DNA of 21,298 nucleotides from Candidatus Omnitrophota bacterium (GTDB lineage: Bacteria; Omnitrophota; Gorgyraeia; Aquiviventales; Aquiviventaceae): assembly GCA_016206585.1 (NCBI GenBank), contig JACQRE010000090.1, positions 1 to 21,298 of the forward strand, written 5' to 3'. Each line of letters starts with the position of its first letter. The stretch's first letter is position 1. The position numbers and the translations under genes were made by a program. Under the pieces are notes generated by a model. That model had not been told where the DNA came from, made no database searches, and saw only the letters and a program-made list of their open reading frames with translations. Shown piece by piece: positions 8,659 through 16,596 of the stretch.

Positions 8659-8819
8659 TCGAATATTGCGGCTGGTCCGAGGCAGTTCAACCAGGCCCCG
8701 CAGTCCGGCATAAGTCTTGCGTTACACAGGGCCGGTAGGATCGTTCCATACCTGAGGATACCTGCGACCCCGTCACCAAGCTGGATCAACGAAGCTGTCC
8801 CGATAGCGGTGGAAAGCGA
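8659..8819. promoter_or_regulatory. Divergent promoter region with a 7-bp direct repeat
   Basis: These 161 bp separate the GTG starts of the beta-propeller gene (left) and the SGNH gene (right), so both promoters should lie here. ATACCTG occurs twice, at 8748-8754 and 8758-8764, exactly one helical turn apart, which could be a tandem operator. I could not identify well-spaced -35 and -10 boxes. Confidence 0.3.
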
Positions 8820-11033
8820 GTGATTAGCAGGCCCGTGCTTGCACGCCACTGGCTCTTGGTAGAGGCGCGACGCGCCCTGCCGTCGATCGGATTCCTGATC
8901 CTTCATGTCACGGCCGGCGTGCTTGTCATCGTAACGCTGCAGCGCGCTTGGCGTTGGGGACCCCTCCTGCGGTTGATCTTGGATAGGCTGGTGGTGTGGA
9001 TGGCGTTACCGACGTGGGTAGCAGCGGGCGCAAGGGCATTGCTCCCGGCGGGCGTGGCGCTGTTCATCGTGGTGGTAACGCTGGCGGCAGTTGAGGCAGG
9101 AAGAACACTTTGGCGCTGGTGGCAGCACCAACCGGAACCGGACGTCGGCCTCCGCGTACGAGGAGCGGCCTACCTCGCGCTGGCGTGCATTCTTGTAGGC
9201 GCCTTTTTCCTGTCGCGTCCTGTGGCAGGTTTGGGAACTTTCAGGGTCCAGATGCCGATCTGGGCATGGGTCAGCGCCACCGTTGCCTATGGCACCTATG
9301 CCCTGTGGTCCTTGCTGTTGCCACGGTTGCGACGCGTGGTGCCCCCCCGGATACGCCGAGGTTTGGATGTACTCGGCATGAACGCGGTCCTGGCTCTGGT
9401 GCTCGCCGAGGTCGCCCTCCGGGTCGGGGGCACGTTCTGGCCCTCACCCCTCCTGATGGCGCCATCCGCGCCCCCCCAGGTTCGGCGCGGAGCTAATCGG
9501 GGGCCCCCAGGCCAGATCCGCTTCAATTTTCCTCTGAATCAGGGCGGTCATTACGACAGCGAGTTCAAGCCGGCTTCCGCTGTGCCAGGTCCGGTCGTGG
9601 TCAGCATTGGCGACTCTTACAGCTACGGGACTGTTCCCCACGCTTTCCATTTCACGACCGTCGCCGAGCAGGAGATCCCTGGCGTCGAGATCTACAACAT
9701 GGGTTACCCTCAGATCGGCCCTAGTGACTACCTGTACTTGCTCGAGCACGAAGCACTCCCGTTGGATCCGGACCTCGTGGTCGTCAACCTGTTCCTCGGC
9801 AACGATGTCACGGACGGCCCAGGAATGCCCATGGGCCCACCTCGATGGTACGATGCGGACAGCTACATGGTGGCGGTGGTGTGGCGTCGCTGGCAGATCA
9901 TGAGGCGGGCAAGACTCGCCCACCGGGCGGAGGTCACCGCAGACCCCAACCTGACCAGGGGAGAGTTGGCGGTCGTCTATCCGTGGCTCGCCGATCCCTT
10001 CCTCGAGAAACCGAGTTTCAGCCGGGAGGTTTTCCTGGAGATTGAGGCGCGCAACGCTCGAGGGATCTGCACCCCGGACGCCGGCCACGAACGTTTCTTC
10101 CAGACTCTGGCCGACATGGAGCGGGTGGCTGAGCGAGCGCACGTTCCGCTGGCTCTCGTCCTGATTCCTGAGGAGTTCCAGGTCGAGGATGATCTCTGGG
10201 AAGAGATCACGCGAAAGAGCGTCGGCCCACGCCTGGATCGCGATCGCCCCCAGCGCATGGTGGTCGAGTGGATGGAACGTCGTGGGGGCGCCGTCCTCGA
10301 CCTGCTGCCCATCCTGAGGGCGGTCCCGCCGCTGAAGGACGGGCGCAGGCACCTGTACCATTTGCAGGACAGCCATTTCAATGCCAGGGGCAATGAGGTC
10401 GCGGGCCGAGCCATCGCCCGTTTCGTAGCTTCCTTGCTGTCCACCGAGCCGGCACCTCCGGGGCATAAGGCTTCGCAAACAGTTGCGGAATCGCGGCCGC
10501 CGGCCGTATCGCTCCCGCTCCATGTAGATATCGGCGACAGCAGCGCCCGGGGATGGATGCACAGCGGGTGGCAGGTGGATGAGACGGCGGGCGGCGCGTC
10601 ATACGCCTGGAGTGACGGCATGCGGTCCGTCCTCACGATCCCGTTACCCACGGGGACCGACATTCGGATGGACTTCGAAGCCCTTCCCTTTGCCTTTTCG
10701 CGTAGCCCGCAACAGCGTGTCTCGGTGATTCTCAATGGGACCGTCATTGAGGAGGTTCCGTTGCGCCCTGGGTTGCAGAAGTACTCGGTGATCTTGCCCG
10801 CCGACGTGGTGCTCGGTGCGCCGGACACCCTGGAGTTTCGCTACGCGTACGCGCGGGCGCCGCAGGATGTGCTTCGGCTTTCGTCGGATAGCCGCATGCT
10901 GGCGGTGGCGTGGTATTCCGTTGACTTCTTTCGGATCGGAACCGATGAACGGCAACCCAAGCCCCGGGGTATAGGTGCGCGGCCAAGTGTTGCACCAAAG
11001 CTACGCGGTGGAATGGCTCGTCCTCCCGTCTAG
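8820..11033 (+). CDS. Membrane-anchored SGNH hydrolase with C-terminal beta-sandwich domain
   Basis: This 737-residue protein has about five predicted membrane helices in its first 205 residues (near 23-40, 73-93, 117-139, 148-170 and 182-203). An extracytoplasmic SGNH domain follows. Its block I GDSYSYG has the nucleophile S266, the block III GND is at 327-329, and the block V DSH at 517-519 supplies D517 and H519. SGNH enzymes of this architecture add or remove acyl groups on polysaccharides, like the O-acetyl esterase/transferase proteins of alginate and cellulose systems. Residues from about 555 to 715 form a separate beta-rich domain with a WSDG segment, probably carbohydrate-binding. 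The start is GTG with only a weak GGAAAG-like ribosome site. It is transcribed divergently from the beta-propeller gene. It probably edits ester groups on the exported glycan; whether it acts as esterase or transferase is unknown. Confidence 0.82.
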   Translation: MISRPVLARHWLLVEARRALPSIGFLILHVTAGVLVIVTLQRAWRWGPLLRLILDRLVVWMALPTWVAAGARALLPAGVALFIVVVTLAAVEAGRTLWRWWQHQPEPDVGLRVRGAAYLALACILVGAFFLSRPVAGLGTFRVQMPIWAWVSATVAYGTYALWSLLLPRLRRVVPPRIRRGLDVLGMNAVLALVLAEVALRVGGTFWPSPLLMAPSAPPQVRRGANRGPPGQIRFNFPLNQGGHYDSEFKPASAVPGPVVVSIGDSYSYGTVPHAFHFTTVAEQEIPGVEIYNMGYPQIGPSDYLYLLEHEALPLDPDLVVVNLFLGNDVTDGPGMPMGPPRWYDADSYMVAVVWRRWQIMRRARLAHRAEVTADPNLTRGELAVVYPWLADPFLEKPSFSREVFLEIEARNARGICTPDAGHERFFQTLADMERVAERAHVPLALVLIPEEFQVEDDLWEEITRKSVGPRLDRDRPQRMVVEWMERRGGAVLDLLPILRAVPPLKDGRRHLYHLQDSHFNARGNEVAGRAIARFVASLLSTEPAPPGHKASQTVAESRPPAVSLPLHVDIGDSSARGWMHSGWQVDETAGGASYAWSDGMRSVLTIPLPTGTDIRMDFEALPFAFSRSPQQRVSVILNGTVIEEVPLRPGLQKYSVILPADVVLGAPDTLEFRYAYARAPQDVLRLSSDSRMLAVAWYSVDFFRIGTDERQPKPRGIGARPSVAPKLRGGMARPPV

Positions 11034-11190
11034 CGGATCAGGGAGTGTGTGAATCGCAGCGTCCTCCGCCGCAACCGTATCTGAATCTTGGTGTTAAGAA
11101 GCGACCAGCCGTGGCGCCGGGCTCGCCCACGTGCCCCGGGCGTAACGCAAGCGGGGGCTCGTGAAGTGCCGGAGCTACGCTCTCCGCCGC

Positions 11191-12216
11191 CTACGGCAGG
11201 GGATAACCCAAGGTGCCGAGGTCCAGCCGGGTGAGCTTCGTCAGCCCGAGGTTGTGGGGGGCATACGCATTGACCAGAAGCGTTTCATACTGGGCAGGGA
11301 AGGCTGTGTCCATCGGCGAGATCGTCCTCCCCTGTTTCTCGGTTTGTTGCACTACAGACTCCATCTTCTCAAACGCAAACATGGATTTCTGTCGCTCTTC
11401 TACCATCCACCTCGGCGGGTCAACCCCGAGTCGTTTGGTGAATATGGGCTCGGCCGCGAATCCCATCGGTCTCCGAAAGTGGTTGGCACCGAAGTAGAAG
11501 GTGTTGTTTCGATTGTACTCCAGGCATGCCGTCAGCGCCTTGGGAGAGGGACGCTCGTTAATGCTCTGGTTGGGAACCTCCGCCAGCGGGCGCACGCCGA
11601 TCGCCCCGCAGATCTCTGCGGCGAACCTGCGGGCGTCCTGCTTGATCAGCTCAAAGGGTACGATGTGCACATTCTCCGCGCCAAAGAGGTCCACGTATAG
11701 TCCGTACATGTCGTCATAGAACAGCGTGCAAAACGGACTCTGATCTTGCTGGTAGTAGAAGTAGAACAGAAACTCGTCGAGACCAAGTGGCATCCCCCCT
11801 TCCCTCAGCAGGCCGCAGAAGACCGAGCGGATCCAGTCTAGCTGATTTCGGATGACGATGATGATGCGGGTGTCTTCGCCCATCGCCGCTCGCAGACGGC
11901 GTGCCCGCTCGGTGATATCAACGCTACCGATCATGGAAAGCGTGAGGACTTCCTGTGATATCCCGCAGGCGGTTGCCCCGGTTTCCGCGGCCCGGGCGAA
12001 CAACCGGTTGAAGGTGCCGGCCACTTCGTCGGGCTGATACAGCAAAGGCGGCCGGGTGATCAGATCATTCCATAACGCGATCCTCAGATCGACGTCGGGA
12101 ATCTCATCACCGGTGTGCCGGCCGAGATGACAAAGGTCGGGGTGGCGTGGAAACAGAAACACCTGCAACCAGGTGGAGGCTGCCTTGGGGTAACCGACAT
12201 GCGCGTATTTGTGCAT
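11191..12216 (-). CDS. PAPS-dependent sulfotransferase
   Basis: This 341-residue protein has the two PAPS-binding elements of the sulfotransferase fold. The 5'-phosphosulfate loop YPKAAST is at residues 9-15 immediately after the first strand. The 3'-phosphate site follows the IIIVI strand, with R123 and S131 spaced as usual. It should move sulfate from PAPS to a hydroxyl or amino group of a glycan, lipid or small molecule in the cytoplasm. It is the last gene of the five-gene minus-strand run and starts 16 bp after the SDR stop. Two 60-base rows inside it count 50% and 47% G+C, against 72% in a row of the ligase gene. It may therefore have come from another source. No other sulfate-activation gene is visible here, so PAPS must be supplied from elsewhere. 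Confidence 0.85.
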   Translation of the reverse strand: MHKYAHVGYPKAASTWLQVFLFPRHPDLCHLGRHTGDEIPDVDLRIALWNDLITRPPLLYQPDEVAGTFNRLFARAAETGATACGISQEVLTLSMIGSVDITERARRLRAAMGEDTRIIIVIRNQLDWIRSVFCGLLREGGMPLGLDEFLFYFYYQQDQSPFCTLFYDDMYGLYVDLFGAENVHIVPFELIKQDARRFAAEICGAIGVRPLAEVPNQSINERPSPKALTACLEYNRNNTFYFGANHFRRPMGFAAEPIFTKRLGVDPPRWMVEERQKSMFAFEKMESVVQQTEKQGRTISPMDTAFPAQYETLLVNAYAPHNLGLTKLTRLDLGTLGYPLP

Positions 12217-12219
12217 TGG

Positions 12220-12225
12220 CCTCCC
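12220..12225 (-). promoter_or_regulatory. Closely spaced ribosome binding site of the sulfotransferase
   Basis: GGGAGG on the minus strand sits only three bases before the ATG at 12216, closer than usual. The motif-bearing N-terminus starts right after this ATG and no better start is available, so the short spacing is probably real and could lower translation. Confidence 0.5.
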
Positions 12226-12232
12226 GCGGGGT

Positions 12233-12937
12233 TCAGGGCTCCGTGTTGTAGATGCGGACCTCGCGCACCACCGCGGCCGGAGATAGTCGGAGCAGGAAAA
12301 CCACCGCCTCGGCCACGTCAGCGGGACGGATCATCCCGGAGCGCTCCGGGTCGTCTCCGTGCATCCGGGTGTCGACCTTATCCGGGCAGACCGATGCGAC
12401 CCTGACGCCGAATTTGGCCGCCTCCTCCCGCAGACTGTCCGAGAGTGCGATCAACGCGCCCTTGGACGCGCAGTACGCCGCGAACCCTTTTCGTCCTTGC
12501 CGCCCGCCCAACGAAGTGATGTTGATGATCGTGCCGCGTCCGGCTTTGCGCATCAGCATGAGACCGTGACGGGCTACCAGCGCGGGCCCAACCAGGTTGA
12601 CCCGGAGCGTCTCTTCGAAGTGACTTCGGTCGGCCTTGATCAGCAGCCGTGGCTGAGCCGTGCCGGCTGCATTGATCAGGACATCGAGCCGTCCATAGGC
12701 TTCCCCGAGCTCGTCGAACAGGCCCGCGATGGCCTCTTCGTCGGTCAGGTCGCAGAGAAAACCCCGGACGTCTGCCCCGAATTCGCGCAGCTTCCCGACC
12801 GCCTCCTCCAACCGCGGCTCGGTCCGGCCGGTGATCGCCAGCCGATACCCGAGCTGTCCGAGCCTGGAAGCAACCTCGCGTCCTATGTCTCCTGAGCCTC
12901 CCACGACGAGGGCAACCTGAGGCGGCCTCTCGTTCAT
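12233..12937 (-). CDS. Short-chain dehydrogenase/reductase (SDR)
   Basis: This 234-residue classical SDR has the cofactor loop GGSGDIG at residues 13-19, NAAG at 89-92 and the catalytic set N114, S142, Y155 and K159. The R38 that follows the second strand suggests NADPH preference. It resembles FabG-like ketoreductases in length and motifs, so it could reduce a keto group or oxidise an alcohol on an acyl or sugar intermediate. Its ATG overlaps the stop of the ligase gene by four bases (ATGA), which indicates translational coupling and a shared pathway. The substrate cannot be deduced. Confidence 0.88.
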   Translation of the reverse strand: MNERPPQVALVVGGSGDIGREVASRLGQLGYRLAITGRTEPRLEEAVGKLREFGADVRGFLCDLTDEEAIAGLFDELGEAYGRLDVLINAAGTAQPRLLIKADRSHFEETLRVNLVGPALVARHGLMLMRKAGRGTIINITSLGGRQGRKGFAAYCASKGALIALSDSLREEAAKFGVRVASVCPDKVDTRMHGDDPERSGMIRPADVAEAVVFLLRLSPAAVVREVRIYNTEP

Positions 12938-14502
12938 GGCTCCGGCATGGACGCCAGCTCTCTCCGCAGCACTTTGCCCGTCGGGTTCCGCGGAATCTGA
13001 TCGAGGACCATGATGCGACGGGGGACGGCGCAGGCCGGGAGTTGCTCCAGGCAGCGTCGGCGCAGGACCTCGACATCCACATCGCGGTTCACTTCCGCGA
13101 CCACGAAGGCGTGGACCGCCTGGCCCTTCCGGGCATGCGACACGCCGATCGCGACGGCCTCGCTCACCGAGGGATCGGAGGCCAGCACTTCTTCGATCTG
13201 GCAGGGGTAGAACTTCTCCCCGTCGATGTTGATCTGGTCATCGACGCGGTCCAGCAGATAGAGGTAGCCCTGCTGGTCCAGGTACCCGACGTCCCCGGTG
13301 CGGAGCCAGCTGCCGAAGAAGCGCTGGGCGTCGATCTCCGGCGCCTCGAAGTACCCCGTGATGACGTTGGGCCCCAGCGCGCACACCTCGCCCCGTTCGC
13401 CGGTGGGCAGCTCGTGCCCGTCGGCGTCAACGATCCGGAGCCTGACGCCTGGATGCGCGCGGCCTACCGATGCCTCACGGCCCGGGGTCTCGTCCGCAGC
13501 CAGGCACGTCAACGCCGAGCTGGTCTCGGTCATCCCGTAGCAATTGTATCGCGCGGCGCGCGGGAACTGCTCACCCAGCGAGCGAACCACCGCCGGCGGA
13601 GTTGGTGCCGCGCCGTAGATGATGCGGCCGAGGCTCGAGAGATCGTTGCGGGCAGCCCAGCGCTCGGACGCGAGCTGTCGCATGAATGCCGGCGTGCCCA
13701 TCAGCGCCGTGACCCGATATCGCTCAACGGCCACGGTGACCGCACGGATCGAGACGTCCGTCTGCACGACGCTGGCTCCCTGCCGCCGGTGGGCCCCGAG
13801 AACCAACGGGTTGTAGACCACGTGGAAGAAGGGCGCAGCCATCAGGCTGATGGTCTCCTCATCGAACGACCAGCGGTTGGCCCAGGCGTCGACGCCGAAC
13901 AGCACCTGCGCCTGGCTCAAGAGGACGCCCTTGGGCCTGCCCGTCGTACCGGACGTGAAGAACAGGAGCGCCGGATCGTCGGCGGCGCACTCGGGTGCCG
14001 CGCTGAGCGGCGCCAGTTGATCAAGCGCGATCCACGAACGATCTGCCCGCGGCCAAGCCTGACGCAGCCAGAGGGACTCGCCGTCCTCCTTCACTACGAC
14101 GAACGTGACCCTGCCGCCCACCATTCGTTCGCAATCTGGGAGCGCTCGGACCAGCGGTTCGGTTCCGATCAGGTACAGCGCGCCGGCCTTCTCCAGGACG
14201 TAGCTGACGAAATGGGCGCCGATCTGGGGGTTGATCGGCACGATCACCGCCCCGAGCAGCGCCAGCGCGTAATGAGCCGTGACGAAGGCGACGCCGTTCG
14301 GCAGGAGCAGCGCGACCCGGTCGCCGCGGCGCACGCCGCGGTTGGCGAGATAGCCAGCCATCTGACGGGATCGGTCGGCGATTTGGCGGAAGGTCAGGAC
14401 GTGCTGGCCGACGTACAAGCCGGGCCGTTCGCCGGCTTGGCGCTCGGCTTCCAGAAGTATCGCCGCGATCGTAGCGTCCGAGCGACTCTCCGCGCGCTGC
14501 AT
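12934..14502 (-). CDS. Adenylate-forming acyl-CoA synthetase/ligase
   Basis: This is a class I adenylate-forming enzyme of 522 residues that activates a carboxylic acid with ATP, usually passing it to CoA or a carrier. The phosphate-binding loop TSGTTGRPKG is at residues 183-192, YGMTETS at 322-328, TGD at 402-404, the hinge DRVDD near 418, and the catalytic lysine at 510 in NPTGK. I chose the ATG at 14502 because a strong GGGGGTGG lies six bases or less upstream and the spacing to the preceding stop is 10 bp. The frame extends to 14562, but that start would overlap the upstream gene and add a low-complexity, arginine-rich tail. The partner carrier or acyl acceptor is not visible. The coupled SDR and the upstream acyltransferase suggest a modified acyl group destined for an amino sugar or amino compound. 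Confidence 0.9.
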   Translation of the reverse strand: MQRAESRSDATIAAILLEAERQAGERPGLYVGQHVLTFRQIADRSRQMAGYLANRGVRRGDRVALLLPNGVAFVTAHYALALLGAVIVPINPQIGAHFVSYVLEKAGALYLIGTEPLVRALPDCERMVGGRVTFVVVKEDGESLWLRQAWPRADRSWIALDQLAPLSAAPECAADDPALLFFTSGTTGRPKGVLLSQAQVLFGVDAWANRWSFDEETISLMAAPFFHVVYNPLVLGAHRRQGASVVQTDVSIRAVTVAVERYRVTALMGTPAFMRQLASERWAARNDLSSLGRIIYGAAPTPPAVVRSLGEQFPRAARYNCYGMTETSSALTCLAADETPGREASVGRAHPGVRLRIVDADGHELPTGERGEVCALGPNVITGYFEAPEIDAQRFFGSWLRTGDVGYLDQQGYLYLLDRVDDQINIDGEKFYPCQIEEVLASDPSVSEAVAIGVSHARKGQAVHAFVVAEVNRDVDVEVLRRRCLEQLPACAVPRRIMVLDQIPRNPTGKVLRRELASMPEP

Positions 14503-14505
14503 CGT

Positions 14506-14514
14506 CCACCCCCT
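14506..14514 (-). promoter_or_regulatory. Ribosome binding site deciding the ligase start
   Basis: The minus strand reads AGGGGGTGG just before the ATG at 14502, overlapping the TAG stop of the acyltransferase gene. This purine-rich block favours 14502 over the upstream in-frame start at 14562. Confidence 0.65.
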
Positions 14515-15178
14515 AGCCGTTGAACTTGGCGAACCGCGTACTCGGGACCCGGGACGGCGCACTTCCGTGCCCGCGATAGATCTGGAAATCCTTCGTGTCC
14601 TTCAGAATCAACGCTCCCGCGCCGATGACGTTGTGCCTGCCCACCGCCACGAACGACGCGACGGTCGCACCCAACCCGATGAAGGTCCCCTCGCCCACGG
14701 CCACGGCGTCGCCTAGGAGTCCGGCAGAGATCCAACAGTGATCGTTGACCCGGCTCTTGAAGCCGACGGTGGAACGGCTCCAGATGATCACGTCCCGCCC
14801 GATGCTGGCGTACGGGTGGACGTGCGAGGCTTCCATGATCCAGCTGTTGGGACCGAGCTCAAGGCCCGGCGGCACGGTCGCCCGGGAGCTGATGTAGGTC
14901 GCCAGGTGATATCCCTTCGCTTCTGCCTCTTTCACCTTAGCCGCCCGTTGACGGTTGAGGTCGCGCAGGCCGACGGCGACGAAGAGGTCGTGATCGTCCG
15001 GCGGGAACCGCTCCTGAACCTCTTCAAACGCCACCACCGGGAGCCCTAGGAATGACCCGGTCTCGAGGAACTGCTCGTCGACCGTGAAACCCACGACTTC
15101 GTAGTCACTGTCGTGCACGAAGAAGTGGTGAACTGTCTGGCCGAAATTGCCGCAGCCCAGGATGATCACGCGCCGCAT
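14513..15178 (-). CDS. NeuD/PglD-like left-handed beta-helix acyltransferase
   Basis: This 221-residue protein has the two-part plan of NeuD/PglD sugar O- or N-acetyltransferases. The N-terminal Rossmann-like domain carries GCGNFG at residues 8-13. From about residue 100 it has hexapeptide repeats of the left-handed beta-helix that bind acyl-CoA. Family members acetylate sialic acids or UDP-linked amino sugars. The segment where the family normally has a catalytic H-D pair reads N-D-H-C here (H147), so the histidine is displaced by one position. AAGGA lies about nine bases before the ATG. It sits 63 bp after the aminotransferase gene and 10 bp before the ligase. The natural pairing is that the aminotransferase makes an amine and this enzyme acylates it. 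Confidence 0.85.
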   Translation of the reverse strand: MRRVIILGCGNFGQTVHHFFVHDSDYEVVGFTVDEQFLETGSFLGLPVVAFEEVQERFPPDDHDLFVAVGLRDLNRQRAAKVKEAEAKGYHLATYISSRATVPPGLELGPNSWIMEASHVHPYASIGRDVIIWSRSTVGFKSRVNDHCWISAGLLGDAVAVGEGTFIGLGATVASFVAVGRHNVIGAGALILKDTKDFQIYRGHGSAPSRVPSTRFAKFNG

Positions 15179-15241
15179 CGCCGCTGATCCTTGGTCCGGA
15201 ACCCGGTGCCGTACTCCTACCTGTCCACCGACGGGATATCG

Positions 15242-16432
15242 TCAGACACTACCGGCTTGCGCCGCGGCACCGGAACCAGCCCGGCAGGCTTGGGCGATGA
15301 CCTCACAGGCCCGTGTCAGGTGCGCCTGGGGGATGGTCGCCGCCGGAAGCAGCCGAATGAAATTCGCGGTGGTCGACACGACGACCCCGTTCCGCAAGAT
15401 GCGAGCCACGATATTCGATAGGCTCAGCCCCGGCGGCAGCTCCAGGACCCACAGGGCGCCCTTGCCCCGGAGCGCGATGCCCAGCTCGCCGAGATCGTTC
15501 AGGCTGCGCAACACCGTCTGCTCGATGGCACGCACGGTCCCGGCGACGTCGCGGGTCCGCATTTCCCGAAGGGTGGCAACCACCGCGGCCGCCGCCAGCG
15601 CGTTCCCAGCGAAGGTGCTGCCCGGGAGCATGCTTCCCTGGATGGGATAGCGACGGTCCAGCACCACGCCGGACACGGGGAAACCGCTCCCCATCGCCTT
15701 GCCGACGAGCAGGATGTCGGGCGTGACTCCGAGCTCGTGGTGGAGGAAGACCGGTCCGGTTCGATGAAATCCCGTGAAGATCTCATCCAGCACGAGCAAG
15801 CTGCCGTGTTCCCCGCACAGGCTGGAGAGCTGTTCCACGAATCGCCGGGACGGAATGTGGCCGCCGCGGGACCCGAGCAATGGCTCGAGAAATACGCCGG
15901 CAATGGAACCGGTGGCCAACAAGTCACGCGCGTGCTCCAGAATCACCTCCTCCTGCTCTTCGGGGAGGTAGGGCAGGCTGTGGAAGTCGGGCAGGGTCGC
16001 CAGCTGGTTGGGCCAGCCCAGCCGGGCAGCGGCCATGGACTTGCCGTGCATGCAGCCGTTGAATCCGATGAGCCCCTTTCTGCCGGTGACCTGGCGGGCG
16101 ACCCGAACGGCGAACTCCACCGCCTCCATCCCGGTCGAGTAGAGGACCGCGAGCCGGTGCGACGTGGGCAAGAACGCCTCGACGGCGGTCCAAGCTTCGC
16201 TGGCGATGCAGGTCGGAACCGCCCCGGTACTCCACAGGGTATCCAGCTGTTCCTTGATGGTCCGCGTGATCGCAGGATTGGCATGGCCCAGGAACACGGT
16301 GCCCGATCCGCTCAGGAGGTCGATGTACTGCTTCCCGTCCTCGGTGAACAGCAGGTCATTGGCGCCGCGAATCACCCGGAAGCCTTGCGGCAGCACGTCG
16401 GGCGGGTAGTAGGAGTAGGTCATGGCTGCCAT
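15242..16432 (-). CDS. Class III PLP-dependent aminotransferase
   Basis: This 396-residue class III aminotransferase has the early YIDLLSGSGTVFLGHANP segment, STGMEAVEFA, the PLP-ring aspartate D216 in DEIFTGFHRTG and the Schiff-base lysine K245 in VGKAMGSG. A GSTFAGNAL segment near 270 contributes the phosphate-binding threonine of the neighbouring subunit. Enzymes of this class move amino groups to aldehydes or ketones (omega-amino acids, diaminobutyrate) or perform glutamate-semialdehyde mutase chemistry; I cannot place it more precisely. GGAGG at 16443-16447 lies ten bases before the ATG at 16432; a second ATG three codons in is possible. It is the first gene of the five-gene run and is divergent from family X copy C. 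Confidence 0.9.
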   Translation of the reverse strand: MAAMTYSYYPPDVLPQGFRVIRGANDLLFTEDGKQYIDLLSGSGTVFLGHANPAITRTIKEQLDTLWSTGAVPTCIASEAWTAVEAFLPTSHRLAVLYSTGMEAVEFAVRVARQVTGRKGLIGFNGCMHGKSMAAARLGWPNQLATLPDFHSLPYLPEEQEEVILEHARDLLATGSIAGVFLEPLLGSRGGHIPSRRFVEQLSSLCGEHGSLLVLDEIFTGFHRTGPVFLHHELGVTPDILLVGKAMGSGFPVSGVVLDRRYPIQGSMLPGSTFAGNALAAAAVVATLREMRTRDVAGTVRAIEQTVLRSLNDLGELGIALRGKGALWVLELPPGLSLSNIVARILRNGVVVSTTANFIRLLPAATIPQAHLTRACEVIAQACRAGSGAAAQAGSV

Positions 16433-16497
16433 GATTCAGTGTCCTCCGATGGCCTTCCGGGTGACGAACGCGAGCCCAACCGGTCGCTGGCGTCGGG

Positions 16498-16524
16498 TTG
16501 CCATTCGCGAGAGGGCGAGATAAT
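16498..16524 (+). promoter_or_regulatory. Candidate sigma70-type promoter for family X copy C
   Basis: TTGCCA at 16498-16503 and GATAAT at 16519-16524 each match the consensus in five of six positions, with a 15-bp spacer, which is shorter than ideal. The site lies in the 164-bp divergent gap between the aminotransferase and copy C and points toward the ATG at 16597. Confidence 0.3.
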
Positions 16525-16596
16525 CTTGGCGCAAGTCGCCGCGTCCGCGGTGACGTCTCGATCGGTTTTCGGCACCTTCACGAAACGTCCTCTACG

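Noticed and set aside
9444..10562. 372-codon minus-strand frame inside the SGNH gene
   Set aside because: It overlaps the catalytic SGNH blocks on the plus strand and has no domain signal.
13042..14523. 493-codon open frame on the plus strand opposite the ligase
   Set aside because: The minus strand contains all adenylate-forming enzyme motifs; the plus frame has none and is a GC-rich shadow.
14503..14562. Upstream in-frame start of the ligase at 14562
   Set aside because: It would overlap the acyltransferase gene, and the strong ribosome site immediately before 14502 marks the later start.
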